A DNA stretch of 64,000 nt from Pseudomonas sp. TH15 (GCF_016651105.1 NZ_JAEKEL010000001.1:3276001-3340000); one strand, 5' to 3'. Positions 10,962 through 20,297 are shown, counted from the first letter of the stretch. Notes: generated by a model not told the origin, from the letters alone. Numbers and translations are program-made.

Positions 10962-13343
10962 ATGAAATTCAGTGAACAATGGCTGCGTGGCTGGGTAAGC
11001 CCGCAGGTAAGTCGTGACGAGCTGGTTGCTCGTCTGTCGATGGCCGGTCTTGAGGTCGATAGCGTTACGCCGGCCGCCGGCGTATTCACCGGTGTCGTAG
11101 TGGGCGAGGTGCTGAGCACCGAGCAGCACCCGGACGCCGACAAGCTGCGTGTTTGTCAGGTCAGCAATGGCTCGGAGACCTTCCAGGTCGTTTGCGGTGC
11201 GCCAAACGTGCGCCCGGGCCTGAAGATCCCGTTCGCCATGATCGGTGCCGAACTGCCAGGCGACTTCAAAATCAAGAAAGCCAAGCTGCGTGGCGTTGAG
11301 TCCAACGGCATGCTGTGCTCCCAAGCCGAGCTGCAAGTCGGCGAAGGCAACGATGGCCTGATGGAATTGCCGGCTGATGCGCCGGTCGGTCAGGACATTC
11401 GTGAATACCTGAGCCTGGACGACGCCAGCATCGAGGTCGACCTGACCCCGAACCGCGGCGACTGCCTGTCCCTGGCCGGCATAGCCCGTGAAGTTGGCGC
11501 GCTATACGCCGCTAAAGTCACCCGTCCGGTCGTAGTCGTTGTGCCAGCCGTGCACGATGAAGTACGTTCGGTTGAAGTGCTGGCGCCAGCGGCGTGCCCA
11601 CGTTACCTGGGTCGTGTGATCCGTAACGTCGACCTGTCCAAGCCTACGCCGTTGTGGATGGTTGAGCGTCTGCGTCGTGGCGACGTGCGCAGCATCGACG
11701 CTGCGGTCGACATCACCAACTACGTGATGCTGGAGCTGGGTCAACCGTTGCACGCGTTTGATCTCGCCGAAATCAATGGCGGCATCCGCGTGCGCATGGC
11801 TGAAGAAGGCGAGAAGCTGGTGCTGCTCGACGGTCAGGAAGTCAGCCTGCGTAGCGATACGCTGGTAATTGCCGACCACACCCGCGCCCTGGCAATCGCC
11901 GGCGTCATGGGTGGCGAGCACAGCGGCGTCAACACCGCGACCACTCGCGATATTTTCCTGGAAAGCGCGTTCTTCGATCAGATTGCTGTCGCTGGCAAGG
12001 CCCGTTCCTACGGCCTGCACACCGATGCCTCGCACCGCTACGAGCGTGGCGTGGACTGGCAACTGGCCCGTGAAGCCATGGAGCGCGCCACCGGCCTGCT
12101 GCTGGAAATCACTGGCGGCGAAGCCGGCCCGATCATCGAAACCGTCAGCGAGCAGCACCTGCCGAAAATCGCGCCGGTTACATTGCGTGCGCAGCGCATC
12201 ACCCAGATGCTGGGCATGGAAATGGATTCGGCCGAAGTCGAGCGTCTGCTGAACGCTTTGGGGCTGACCGTTTCTGCCGATGGGGCAGGGCAGTGGCAAG
12301 TAGAAGTGCCAAGCCATCGCTTCGACATTAGCCTGGAAGTTGACCTGATCGAAGAGCTGGCCCGTCTGTACGGTTACAACCGTCTGCCGGTTCGCTACCC
12401 ACAAGCCCGTCTGGCGCCACAAGCCAAGGCTGAAGCCCGTAGCGATCTGCCAGAGCTGCGTCGTCTGCTGGTGGCCCGTGGTTATCAGGAAGCGATCACT
12501 TACAGCTTCATCGATCCGAAACAGTTCGAGCTGTTTAATCCGGGTGTAGAGCCGCTGCTGCTGGCTAACCCGATTTCGAACGATATGGCCGCCATGCGTT
12601 CGTCCCTGTGGCCAGGCCTGGTCAAGGCGCTTCAGCACAACCTGAACCGTCAGCAGGATCGTGTCCGTCTGTTCGAAAGCGGTCTGCGCTTCGTCGGTCA
12701 GTTGGAAGGCTTGAAGCAAGAGCCGATGCTGGCGGGTGTTGTTTGCGGTAGCCGTCTGCCGGAAGGCTGGGCGCAAGGTCGCGATGTCGTCGACTTCTTC
12801 GACGTCAAGGCTGACGTGGAAGCGGTGCTGGGCTTCGCCGGTGCACTGGATTCGTTCACTTTCGTGCCGGGCAAGCATCCAGCGCTGCATCCGGGTCAAA
12901 CCGCCCGCATCGAGCGTGAAGGTCGTTTGGTTGGTTTCGTTGGTGCTATCCACCCTGAATTGTCGAAAACCCTCGGTCTCGATCGCCCGGTCTTCGTTTT
13001 CGAGCTGGTTCTGGCCGAAGTGGCGTTGGGTAAAATGCCTAAATTCCAGGAGTTGTCGCGCTTTCCTGAAGTGCGTCGTGACCTTGCGCTGATCGCCGAA
13101 AAAGACGTCGCAGCCAGTGCCGTACTGGACGTAATCCGTGAAAATGCAGGCGAATGGCTGACAGACCTCAGGCTATTTGACGTGTATCAGGGTAAAGGTA
13201 TTGATCCTGATAGAAAAAGCCTTGCAGTCGGCTTGACCTGGCAGCATCCATCGCGCACTCTTAATGACGATGAGGTGAATACTACGACGCAAAATATCCT
13301 CACCTCGCTCGAACAAAGGTTGAACGCCACGTTAAGGAAGTGA
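10962..13343 (+). CDS. pheT: Phenylalanyl-tRNA synthetase beta subunit
   Basis: The 793-residue beta subunit, normal length. Domains in order are an N-terminal tRNA-binding (EMAP-like) domain at about 40-150, the B3/B4 editing domain, B5 DNA-binding-like repeats, a catalytically inactive class II fold and the ferredoxin-like anticodon-binding domain at the C-terminus (from about 700, FPEVRRDLALI). AGGAGAGCAGG precedes the ATG. It is followed after 3 bases by ihfA. Confidence 0.98.
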   Translation: MKFSEQWLRGWVSPQVSRDELVARLSMAGLEVDSVTPAAGVFTGVVVGEVLSTEQHPDADKLRVCQVSNGSETFQVVCGAPNVRPGLKIPFAMIGAELPGDFKIKKAKLRGVESNGMLCSQAELQVGEGNDGLMELPADAPVGQDIREYLSLDDASIEVDLTPNRGDCLSLAGIAREVGALYAAKVTRPVVVVVPAVHDEVRSVEVLAPAACPRYLGRVIRNVDLSKPTPLWMVERLRRGDVRSIDAAVDITNYVMLELGQPLHAFDLAEINGGIRVRMAEEGEKLVLLDGQEVSLRSDTLVIADHTRALAIAGVMGGEHSGVNTATTRDIFLESAFFDQIAVAGKARSYGLHTDASHRYERGVDWQLAREAMERATGLLLEITGGEAGPIIETVSEQHLPKIAPVTLRAQRITQMLGMEMDSAEVERLLNALGLTVSADGAGQWQVEVPSHRFDISLEVDLIEELARLYGYNRLPVRYPQARLAPQAKAEARSDLPELRRLLVARGYQEAITYSFIDPKQFELFNPGVEPLLLANPISNDMAAMRSSLWPGLVKALQHNLNRQQDRVRLFESGLRFVGQLEGLKQEPMLAGVVCGSRLPEGWAQGRDVVDFFDVKADVEAVLGFAGALDSFTFVPGKHPALHPGQTARIEREGRLVGFVGAIHPELSKTLGLDRPVFVFELVLAEVALGKMPKFQELSRFPEVRRDLALIAEKDVAASAVLDVIRENAGEWLTDLRLFDVYQGKGIDPDRKSLAVGLTWQHPSRTLNDDEVNTTTQNILTSLEQRLNATLRK

Positions 13344-13346
13344 CGT

Positions 13347-13649
13347 ATGGGGGCTCTGACGAAAGCTGAGATGGCGGAACGTCTGTATGAGGAGCTGGGC
13401 CTGAATAAACGGGAGGCCAAGGAATTGGTCGAACTGTTTTTTGAAGAAATCAGGCACGCTCTTGAAGACAACGAACAAGTCAAATTGTCCGGTTTCGGCA
13501 ATTTCGACCTTCGGGACAAACGCCAGCGGCCTGGCCGCAATCCGAAAACGGGTGAAGAAATCCCGATCACGGCTCGCCGTGTGGTCACCTTTCGTCCAGG
13601 GCAGAAGTTGAAGGCCCGAGTTGAGGCTTATGCTGGAACCAAGTCATAA
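13347..13649 (+). CDS. ihfA: Integration host factor alpha subunit
   Basis: A 100-residue DNA-bending protein of the HU/IHF family that pairs with IhfB and is required at many sigma-54 promoters, which is relevant to the rtcR-controlled promoter further along. The DNA-intercalating arm [14 protein letters not shown] with its conserved proline is present. The gene overlaps the start of the merR-type gene by 20 bases. Confidence 0.97.
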   Translation: MGALTKAEMAERLYEELGLNKREAKELVELFFEEIRHALEDNEQVKLSGFGNFDLRDKRQRPGRNPKTGEEIPITARRVVTFRPGQKLKARVEAYAGTKS

Positions 13650-13986
13650 CGACGAGCTACCCGTCATCCCAGGCAAACGCTACTTCACCATCGGTGAAGT
13701 CAGCGAGCTGTGTGCGGTAAAACCACACGTGCTGCGCTACTGGGAACAGGAGTTTCCTCAACTCAACCCCGTCAAACGCCGCGGAAACCGCCGGTATTAT
13801 CAGCGACAAGACGTGTTGATGATCCGGCAAATCCGCGCGCTTCTTTACGATCAAGGGTTCACCATCGGTGGCGCGCGCCTGCGTTTGTCCGGCGATGAAG
13901 CCAAAGACGACACCACTCAGTACAAGCAGATGATTCGGCAGATGATCGCTGAATTGGAAGATGTGCTGGTTGTGCTCAAGAAATAA
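13630..13986 (+). CDS. MerR-family regulator adjacent to ihfA
   Basis: A 118-residue MerR-type protein with the winged helix at about residues 18-85 ([32 protein letters not shown]) and a short C-terminal helix without a cysteine-based metal site. ATG 13630 inside the end of ihfA is the usual start for this conserved gene next to ihfA in pseudomonads. The target genes are unknown. Confidence 0.9.
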   Translation: MLEPSHNDELPVIPGKRYFTIGEVSELCAVKPHVLRYWEQEFPQLNPVKRRGNRRYYQRQDVLMIRQIRALLYDQGFTIGGARLRLSGDEAKDDTTQYKQMIRQMIAELEDVLVVLKK

Positions 13987-14075
13987 TTTCCTGCGTTTGA
14001 ATACTTCCAGTTTTCAAAAGCTTGCGATATATTCTTGAGCGTTCTTCGAGATGAGGGACGAGTATCACGCCTAGT

Positions 14076-14152
14076 CGGGGCGTAGCGCAGTCCGGTAGCG
14101 CACTAGCATGGGGTGCTAGGGGTCGAGTGTTCGAATCACTCCGTCCCGACCA
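14076..14152 (+). tRNA. tRNA-Pro (anticodon GGG), CCA encoded
   Basis: A 77-base cloverleaf: acceptor CGGGGCG with CGTCCCG (one G-U pair), D arm containing the GG of CCGGTAG, anticodon stem CTAGC/GCTAG with loop ATGGGGT giving anticodon GGG, T loop TTCGAAT, and an encoded CCA end. It reads proline codons CCC/CCU. The 3' end of this gene is a frequent island insertion site in pseudomonads, but no second copy of the 3' end is seen downstream. Confidence 0.96.
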
Positions 14153-14180
14153 TATTTCCTGAATAAAATCAGACACTTAA

Positions 14181-14205
14181 GCCGATCATCTAGATCGGCT
14201 TTTTT
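14181..14205 (+). terminator. Rho-independent terminator after tRNA-Pro
   Basis: GCCGATC and GATCGGC form a 7-bp stem with loop ATCTA, followed by six T's, 28 bases after the tRNA end. The next 245 bases to the helicase start hold no gene I can support. Confidence 0.9.
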
Positions 14206-14450
14206 GTGCCTGCGCAAAACCCGCGCAAAACTATCCGGTGTTTTCGCTGATATTCATGTCTGGAACTGCCTCCGGCCAGACGATCTTCGCGTGGTCCATC
14301 TGATCGTATTTGGTCATACTCACGCTTGCGTGGCAGCCGCTTACTGATACCTTGTTCGCCATCTTTACAGGCTGATCCGGCGCTGCCATCGCGCGGTGCC
14401 CTTTGGTCGCTGTATTTTCAGGTTGGAATTGCAAAGGATTTTTTCTCATC

Positions 14451-17400
14451 ATGACGATGGCCAACAACGACAGCGTGCTCGATTTCTGGCACAGCGTTGA
14501 GTTTTTCAACTCTTACGATCTAGATAACAGCCTCGATGAGGCACGTGCTTCGCGCAGCGTGGAACTGGTCAGTGCGGCCACTCTGGCCGAGGGGATGTGG
14601 GAAAAGCAGCTTGAGCGTCGTCGTGTGCTCTATCTGCTGCCGTTCGATGTGTCCCATGTCACGCTCTTGATAGAACAATATGTTCAAGGCCCAGAAGCCA
14701 GCGAAATCAACCGCGTGCGTGACACTGAGATGGCGTCCACCGGCCTGACCTGTTACGCCAGACTTACGCTGGACCCCAGTGGTAAGCCGGACTTCCAGGG
14801 TATGAGCGTTTCCGCGCTGCCCTGGGCGCTGGGCAGGTTGATCGAACATGACCTCGGCGCATTGTGCGCGGTAGATTTCGAAGGCAGCGTGCACGCGCTG
14901 AAGCGCGGTTTGGCAGATGATTGGTCGCAGTGCCAGGGCAACATGTCGGGGCCTGAATTGATCGATCTGATCGTCACACGTTTGCAGCAATGGGCCAACT
15001 TCGACTCGCCGCATTCGGATCTGGCTTACATGGATATCTGGCCGCTGCCCAAGGGCCGAAAAGTGCCAGCGGCAATAGAACCTACCGAGGCAGAGTCCGA
15101 AAGCACGGCTGAACAGGTGCCGGTCGATGACTTGCCGATTCTCAACAGCTTTTATGTGCATGACCTCGCTCAAGCCAAACGCCTGTTGAACAGCGACCGT
15201 CCGCCACTCGCCTTGAAGGCTTACCTGGCGCTGGCGGATCGGCAGAAAACCGACCTCGACTCTGAAATAGGACAAGAGGCGATCCGCGTGGCGTTGCAGC
15301 CGGAAAACGGCATCAATGGGCGCTGGCCTTCCGAAAGCCAACACATTCAGTCACTGATGCAGCAGTTCGCGCTGAACAGCATGCGCGACATGCCTGTCGG
15401 CGAGGTGCTCGCTGTCAACGGGCCGCCGGGCACCGGCAAAACCACATTGCTGCGTGATCTGATCGCGCATTTGGTGGTCGAGCGGGCCGACGTGTTGTCA
15501 CGCTTGGCGCGGGCCGAAGATGGCCTGAGTGGTCAGAGCATCACGGCGGTTTTCAACAAAAAAAGTTACAAGATTCCGCTGTTGTCCGAGGCACTGACCG
15601 GCTTTGAAATGGTGGTTGCCTCTACCAACAATGGTGCAGTGGAAAACCTGTCGCTCGAGTTGCCACAGCTCAAGGGGATTGATGCACGCTTTTCCAGTTG
15701 GGGTTACTTCAAAGAGGTAGCGACCCGTTACGCAGGGGCTCACGACACTAAAGCCTGGAAAGCTCCCGAACCCGTTTGGGGGTTGGTGTCGGCCGCGCTG
15801 GGCAAGAAAAGCAACCGTAGGCGCTTCCGCGATATCTTTGTCAATCGCGCGGTAACACCTACGGATAAACCGGGTGACAGGTTTCTGAATACTGACAAGG
15901 TTGATCTGCCCGCTTGGGAAAAGGTCGGTGCCATGACTTATCGGCACTACAAGTCCAGCTCAAGCACTCAGCGCCCCGATTTCAAAGGCGCCAGGCAGCG
16001 TTACATCAAGGCGCGAGAAGCTTATGACGAGCAACTTAAGCATTTGCAGACGCTCTCCACGCTCTATGAGCGGTTGCACCAGATGTTTCCTGCTATCAAG
16101 GCCATGTGGCCGGTCGCGCCCGCTCTGAGCCCAGAGAATCTTACCGAGCTGCTCGAAGGCTGCACGCGTTTGATCGGGCGTCTGAAAGACCGGCAGCAGG
16201 CGCTTGAGCGCAAGCTCGGGCCGGTGTTTTTTCGCTGGTTGGCGCAATGGTTTCGCAAACCGCTCTACAAACAATGGATCGATACCTGTGCCGATGCCGA
16301 CAAGGCACGAGAATTCGAGAGTGAGTTGCGTGATCTGCCAGCGCTGATCAAAACCTGTGACGTGCAGCTTTGGGATGGTAAGCCGCTGGACAGCAAGGCC
16401 AACCAGTCGCGTGCCTTCTGGCAGGGCAGCACGTTCAACACGGTACGCAGCGATTTGTTCGTTGCTGCGATGACGCTGCACGAGGCGTTTTTCCTCGAAG
16501 TGGCCAACAATGATCTGATATTTGCCTTGACCGCCATGCTCGACCGTCCGCCACTGCAGAGCGCTCGACGAGCTGTGTGGCAGTGGATGTTCATGCTCAC
16601 GCCTGTGGTGTCGAGTACCTTCGCCTCGATTCGTGCGCAGTTTGCCGGGCTTGAGGCAGAGGACCTTGGCTGGTTGATCATCGACGAAGCAGGGCAAGCC
16701 GCACCACAGGCTGCGGTGGGGGCAATCATGCGAGCCCAACGGGTCGTGGTGGTGGGTGATCCGTTGCAGATCGAGCCGGTGGTGACGCAATCGACGCGAC
16801 TGCTCGACACGCTGGGCCAGCACTGGCTGGGCGACGGCCGTTCGCGCTACGCCATCGACAGTCACTCGGTACAAACCTTCGCCGACCGAGGTTACCGTGA
16901 GGGCGTCAAACACCCGCTGGACGAGGAAAAATACATCGGTATTCCATTGGTCATGCACCGTCGCTGTGATAACCCGATGTTCGACATTTCCAACCGTATA
17001 GCCTATGCAATGCGAATGCAGCATGCCAAAGAGTCGACCATTGCGGCTCACCCGGTGCTCGGTGTCAGTGCCTGGTGGAGTGTGGTCGGGGAGTCGGAGG
17101 ACGGAACCAAGTACATCGAGGCTCAAGGGCAGCGATTGCTTGGCGAGTTGGTCCGGCTCTATCAATCAGTCGTCGAGGAAGGTGCCGCGTCGCTACCTCT
17201 CGTGTTCATTATTACGCCGTTTAGGGAAGTGAAGGCGGGGCTGGTGCGTCTGTTGGGAGATCCGCACGCCTGGGCCGCGAAGTTGCCTGCTGACATCAAG
17301 GTACCGGCCAATCTCGCGACATGGGTACGCACTTGCATTGGCACGGTACATACGTTCCAAGGCAAGGAGGCCGATATCGTGTTCTTCGTGCTGGGATGCG

Positions 17401-17633
17401 ACTCGAGTCGCATGGGTGCTATCGACTGGGCCTCAGCGAGTCCGAATTTGTTGAACGTCGCAGTGACCCGAGCGAAGAAGCACCTGTACATCGTAGGCGA
17501 TCAGGCACTGTGGGGCGGGCAGCCGCATTTTGACGTTGCTCTGGATTTCCTGACCAAGGCAAAGGCCAGCCAGCAGGTAGTGGTGCCCGAGTCTTTTTCA
17601 GGGGCTGCTCAGACAACTGGAAGCACAGCCTGA
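14451..17633 (+). CDS. Large UPF1/DNA2-like superfamily 1 helicase
   Basis: A 1060-residue protein. Residues 1-310 are an N-terminal region I do not recognise. Walker A (NGPPGTGKTTLLRDL) is near residue 325, Walker B/motif II (WLIIDEAGQAAPQA) near 744, motif III (VVVVGDPLQIEP) after it, motif V (GTVHTFQGKEADIVFF) near 970 and motif VI (NVAVTRAKKHLYIVGD) near 1002. The long insertion between motifs I and II (about 200 residues, charged helices) is typical of the UPF1-like group. Start ATG 14451 has AGGA about 12 bases upstream; 14457 is an alternative. It stands alone beside the tRNA; a role in RNA/DNA unwinding or defence is inference. Confidence 0.85.
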   Translation: MTMANNDSVLDFWHSVEFFNSYDLDNSLDEARASRSVELVSAATLAEGMWEKQLERRRVLYLLPFDVSHVTLLIEQYVQGPEASEINRVRDTEMASTGLTCYARLTLDPSGKPDFQGMSVSALPWALGRLIEHDLGALCAVDFEGSVHALKRGLADDWSQCQGNMSGPELIDLIVTRLQQWANFDSPHSDLAYMDIWPLPKGRKVPAAIEPTEAESESTAEQVPVDDLPILNSFYVHDLAQAKRLLNSDRPPLALKAYLALADRQKTDLDSEIGQEAIRVALQPENGINGRWPSESQHIQSLMQQFALNSMRDMPVGEVLAVNGPPGTGKTTLLRDLIAHLVVERADVLSRLARAEDGLSGQSITAVFNKKSYKIPLLSEALTGFEMVVASTNNGAVENLSLELPQLKGIDARFSSWGYFKEVATRYAGAHDTKAWKAPEPVWGLVSAALGKKSNRRRFRDIFVNRAVTPTDKPGDRFLNTDKVDLPAWEKVGAMTYRHYKSSSSTQRPDFKGARQRYIKAREAYDEQLKHLQTLSTLYERLHQMFPAIKAMWPVAPALSPENLTELLEGCTRLIGRLKDRQQALERKLGPVFFRWLAQWFRKPLYKQWIDTCADADKAREFESELRDLPALIKTCDVQLWDGKPLDSKANQSRAFWQGSTFNTVRSDLFVAAMTLHEAFFLEVANNDLIFALTAMLDRPPLQSARRAVWQWMFMLTPVVSSTFASIRAQFAGLEAEDLGWLIIDEAGQAAPQAAVGAIMRAQRVVVVGDPLQIEPVVTQSTRLLDTLGQHWLGDGRSRYAIDSHSVQTFADRGYREGVKHPLDEEKYIGIPLVMHRRCDNPMFDISNRIAYAMRMQHAKESTIAAHPVLGVSAWWSVVGESEDGTKYIEAQGQRLLGELVRLYQSVVEEGAASLPLVFIITPFREVKAGLVRLLGDPHAWAAKLPADIKVPANLATWVRTCIGTVHTFQGKEADIVFFVLGCDSSRMGAIDWASASPNLLNVAVTRAKKHLYIVGDQALWGGQPHFDVALDFLTKAKASQQVVVPESFSGAAQTTGSTA

Positions 17634-17669
17634 CGCAGGCCAAAGTTTGTAGCTGCTTCGATGTTTGCA

Positions 17670-17695
17670 GGGGGAAGGCGCTTCATTCTTCCCCT
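17670..17695 (+). terminator. Hairpin after the helicase gene
   Basis: GGGGAAG (17671-17677) pairs with CTTCCCC (17688-17694) around a 10-base loop, in the 75-base gap between the helicase stop and the convergent gspJ stop. The T-tract is short, so efficiency is uncertain. Confidence 0.5.
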
Positions 17696-17708
17696 TAGTC
17701 CAGCGGTC

Positions 17709-18305
17709 CTAATACCTGACGATAGTGCTCCTCCCCTGAGGAGTCACTCGGGTCAGGCGAATCTCCAGACCTTGCGGGTCTTCGATGCGGTTACCACTGA
17801 CTTGGCGCCAACCCATATCCGGTTCCCAGACGCGCACTTGCAGATCACTGATGCTGTCGAGCACGGCCACGCCTTCCTTGGGGGCGGGCAGGGGATAGCG
17901 ATCCCTGGCCGGAGCAGCGGCGCGATACAGGGTTTGACCTTTCAGCCACCAGCGAACGCGCTGCAGACCGGCCTGCTGCGCTGCTGCACTGCGGATCACG
18001 TCGAGGCGGAAAGTCTGATTGTCAGCGCTGCGCACAGTGATAGCGCCCGGCCCGGCAGGTGGCCCATCGTCGTTGTTCGTCAGGTCAGGTTCGCGCAGTT
18101 CGATGCTGACGCGCAGGGCGATATCACGTTCCAGTTGATGCAACGTGCGCAACAGCTCTTCGGTTTGTGCCGTGCTGGCCTGCAAGTGAGTATCGGCGCG
18201 GGTCACGCTGTCCAGTCCGCGCCAGGCGATCAGACTGACGATCGCCATCAGCATGATCGCGACCATGACTTCGATCAGCGTGAAACCTGCTTGACGGTTA
18301 CTCAT
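17709..18305 (-). CDS. gspJ: Type II secretion minor pseudopilin GspJ
   Basis: A 198-residue prepilin-like protein with a short basic leader cleaved before Phe in RQAGFTLIEVMVAIML, Glu at +5, a hydrophobic helix, then a large periplasmic domain. GspJ caps the pseudopilus tip with GspI and GspK. The size fits GspJ rather than H or I. Its start overlaps the gspH stop by four bases, so the two form one operon on the minus strand. No GspO-type peptidase gene is present here; processing would need the chromosomal PilD. Confidence 0.88.
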   Translation of the reverse strand: MSNRQAGFTLIEVMVAIMLMAIVSLIAWRGLDSVTRADTHLQASTAQTEELLRTLHQLERDIALRVSIELREPDLTNNDDGPPAGPGAITVRSADNQTFRLDVIRSAAAQQAGLQRVRWWLKGQTLYRAAAPARDRYPLPAPKEGVAVLDSISDLQVRVWEPDMGWRQVSGNRIEDPQGLEIRLTRVTPQGRSTIVRY

Positions 18306-18763
18306 GGCTGGTTTGCCAAGTGTAATTTTCCGGTCGCCGTGCGTTGCACGATGAGCTTGTTCTGGCCGTCCGAGAGCAGCAGTTGCAAGGGTGAATCAAA
18401 CCACTCGGCATACAACACAACCGGCCGTTTGGGCGTGACTCGTACGTTCAGTGATGGGGTTTCCCATGTGCGAGGATGCAGTTGCGGATCGGCAATAAAG
18501 TGATCGAAACCGATGCCCTGTTCATTGCGACGGCTAAAGCGAAAGCCGTTCTTGTCCGCCAGCCAAGTGATCGGGCGACCATCGGCCAGAGCTTCGGCCT
18601 GGGCGATTTGCAGCAACTGGATCAAGCGATTGGCGTCCTTGCGCAGACTCTGCGCCGGGTCGGGTTTGATGCTCAGGCTGACGGCTGCACTGGCGATGCC
18701 GATGATGATCAGCACCACCATCAACTCGATGAGGGTGAAACCCTTTTGTCTGTCCTTGATCAT
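18302..18763 (-). CDS. gspH: Type II secretion minor pseudopilin GspH
   Basis: A 153-residue pseudopilin with the processing site RQKGFTLIELMVVLIII, Glu +5 and a small C-terminal domain. The motif LRKDANRLIQLLQIAQAEAL is characteristic of GspH. It is first in a two-gene minus-strand operon with gspJ and divergent from the short gspC. The shared 114-base region between gspH and gspC carries the promoters and a hairpin. Confidence 0.88.
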   Translation of the reverse strand: MIKDRQKGFTLIELMVVLIIIGIASAAVSLSIKPDPAQSLRKDANRLIQLLQIAQAEALADGRPITWLADKNGFRFSRRNEQGIGFDHFIADPQLHPRTWETPSLNVRVTPKRPVVLYAEWFDSPLQLLLSDGQNKLIVQRTATGKLHLANQP

Positions 18764-18833
18764 GCTGCAACGTTCCTTCGTGGTGAATCTGTCCTGTCAG
18801 ACCTGGATGCTCAGCCTGGGTAAAAAACCGTTG

Positions 18834-18863
18834 GTTGTCCTGTAGACTGCGGCGCAGGACAAC
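18834..18863 (+). promoter_or_regulatory. Inverted repeat in the gspC leader
   Basis: GTTGTCCTG (18834-18842) and CAGGACAAC (18855-18863) form a perfect 9-bp stem with a 12-base loop, ending immediately before the AGGGAGG ribosome-binding site of gspC. It could be an operator or an RNA hairpin that limits ribosome access. Confidence 0.4.
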
Positions 18864-18877
18864 AGGGAGGTTTGGTC

Positions 18878-19309
18878 TTGGCATTCACTTTTCGTTTATC
18901 GGCTCCGCAACTTTTGCAGTCGGCGGCGTTGGTCGCTGCTTTGGCAGGAGGGTTGGTGTGGTCATCGCTTCTGCTGACGACGGCAGAGTCCCACGCCCCG
19001 ATCGTGGCGCCACAGAAAGTGGCTGCGCGCGTCGACACCACAGCTTTGCAGTGGTTTTCCAGCCAGCCTGCACCAATGGATATCAAGGTGTCCGGGGTGT
19101 TGGCTGGAGCGCGCGGCGCGGTAGCGATCCTCAGCCTCAACGACGGCCCGCCGCGCAGTTTTCTGGCGGGCGAGCGTCTAAGCCGGGGTGTGCGCTTGGT
19201 CGCTATAGAGGCGGATGCAGTGGTGATCGAGCGAGGTGCGCAACAGAGTCGATTGAAGATCAGCACGCTGCCAGACGCCCCGGCACTGCCTCGATTGACC
19301 CGCCCCTGA
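18878..19309 (+). CDS. gspC: Short GspC-type inner-membrane protein (TTG start)
   Basis: A 143-residue protein with one N-terminal membrane helix (about 15-32) and a periplasmic homology region (VSGVLAGARGAVAILS, FLAGERLSRGVRLV) like GspC/PulC/HxcP. It links the inner-membrane platform to the secretin. It lacks the C-terminal PDZ or coiled-coil extension of longer GspC proteins. The TTG at 18878 has AGGGAGG about seven bases upstream; an in-frame TTG at 18872 would be too close to that site. It stands alone on the + strand between two minus-strand pseudopilin genes. Confidence 0.75.
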   Translation: MAFTFRLSAPQLLQSAALVAALAGGLVWSSLLLTTAESHAPIVAPQKVAARVDTTALQWFSSQPAPMDIKVSGVLAGARGAVAILSLNDGPPRSFLAGERLSRGVRLVAIEADAVVIERGAQQSRLKISTLPDAPALPRLTRP

Positions 19310-19313
19310 GCCC

Positions 19314-19700
19314 TCATTGGCGCTTTTCCAGCGGCTGGCCGAGCAGTGTTTCCAGGCGCGCCAAGGGCGGCGATTGAGTTTCGCGATCAGTCACCAGCAA
19401 CCTCACGCGCAACAAACGGCCATCGCTAGTCGCAGTGATGGTTTGTTCGCAACGTAGCTGCAAGCGCCCCTGATCACACTCAAATACTTTCAATCCTGCG
19501 GAAAATCGTCCTTCCAGGCGCAGCTCGGCGAGCCGACTTTGCGCTGCCAGTAACGCGATCGAGCGATCACGCAACAACCCGTTACTCTGAGTCATCAGAC
19601 CGGCGACGCGTACTGCCGCGGACATGGCCACAGCGATGATCGCCAAGGCCACCAGCACCTCGATCAGGGTAAAACCTCGCTCCTTGCGCATTGCTTCCAT
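19314..19700 (-). CDS. gspI: Type II secretion minor pseudopilin GspI
   Basis: A 128-residue pseudopilin with cleavage site RKERGFTLIEVLVALAII and a small periplasmic domain containing two cysteines (ECDQG, LRCEQT), as seen in GspI proteins. It is convergent with gspC (4-base gap) and divergent from gspG, with 147 bases between the starts containing an operator-like palindrome at 19783. Confidence 0.85.
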   Translation of the reverse strand: MEAMRKERGFTLIEVLVALAIIAVAMSAAVRVAGLMTQSNGLLRDRSIALLAAQSRLAELRLEGRFSAGLKVFECDQGRLQLRCEQTITATSDGRLLRVRLLVTDRETQSPPLARLETLLGQPLEKRQ

Positions 19701-19782
19701 AGCAGACTCTGGGGGTGAAACAGGCCCGCAGAATAGCACTCGACTCTCGACCGATGTGCAGAAAAACAGTGCGTTATTCAGT

Positions 19783-19795
19783 GTTGTACGATGAC
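19783..19795. promoter_or_regulatory. Operator-like site GTTGTACGATGAC between gspI and gspG
   Basis: This 13-base sequence is identical to one in front of the sugar-acid dehydratase gene at 34136 and resembles sites at 30466 and 33945. It fits the FadR-type GntR operator form (half-site CGTACAA on the other strand). It lies about 50 bases before gspG, so the local GntR regulator may control the secretion operon. This is inference from sequence identity. Confidence 0.5.
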
Positions 19796-19847
19796 TGGCT
19801 TTTGTTACACTGCGCGCCGAATTGTAATCAAGCCAAGGAAGGTCGAA

Positions 19848-20297
19848 ATGGATTTCGCGCGCGTCAAATTTCAATCCGCAGGCCGACGCGGTCAGCAGGG
19901 TTTCACCCTGATCGAGATCATGGTGGTGGTGGTCATCCTCGGCATTCTTGCGGCGATGGTCGTGCCCAAAGTGCTTGATCGCCCCGATCAAGCCAGGGCG
20001 ACTGCGGCGAAACAAGACATCGCCGGCCTGATGCAGGCACTCAAACTTTACCGTCTCGACCACGGCACTTACCCAAGCCTGAATCAAGGGCTCAAGGTGT
20101 TAGTGGAACGTCCGGCTGACGCTAAAAACAGCAACTGGCGTTCCTATCTGGAGCGCTTGCCCAATGACCCTTGGGGTCGTCCTTACAACTATCTGAATCC
20201 CGGCGCGAACGGCGAAGTCGACATCTTCTCGCTCGGTGCAGACGGACAGCCAGACGGCGACGGCGTGAACGCCGATATCGGTTCCTGGCAGCTCTAA
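19848..20297 (+). CDS. gspG: Major pseudopilin GspG
   Basis: A 149-residue major pseudopilin forming the shaft of the secretion piston. Processing site GRRGQQGFTLIEIMVVVVIL with Glu +5, then the GspG signature (KLYRLDHGTYPS, PNDPWGRPYNYLNPG) and the calcium-binding C-terminal loop (SLGADGQPDGDG). ATG 19848 is preceded by AAGGAAGG; a longer start upstream has no such support. It is first gene of the plus-strand run gspG-K-L-M-D. Confidence 0.95.
   Translation: MDFARVKFQSAGRRGQQGFTLIEIMVVVVILGILAAMVVPKVLDRPDQARATAAKQDIAGLMQALKLYRLDHGTYPSLNQGLKVLVERPADAKNSNWRSYLERLPNDPWGRPYNYLNPGANGEVDIFSLGADGQPDGDGVNADIGSWQL

Noticed and set aside
14231..14509. 92-codon minus-strand frame between tRNA-Pro and the helicase
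   Set aside because: Overlaps the helicase start, lacks a ribosome-binding site and I recognise no family; it might be a remnant but cannot be supported.
14130..17700. Island flanked by a duplicated tRNA-Pro 3' end
   Set aside because: No second copy of the tRNA 3' sequence was found downstream, and there is no integrase.
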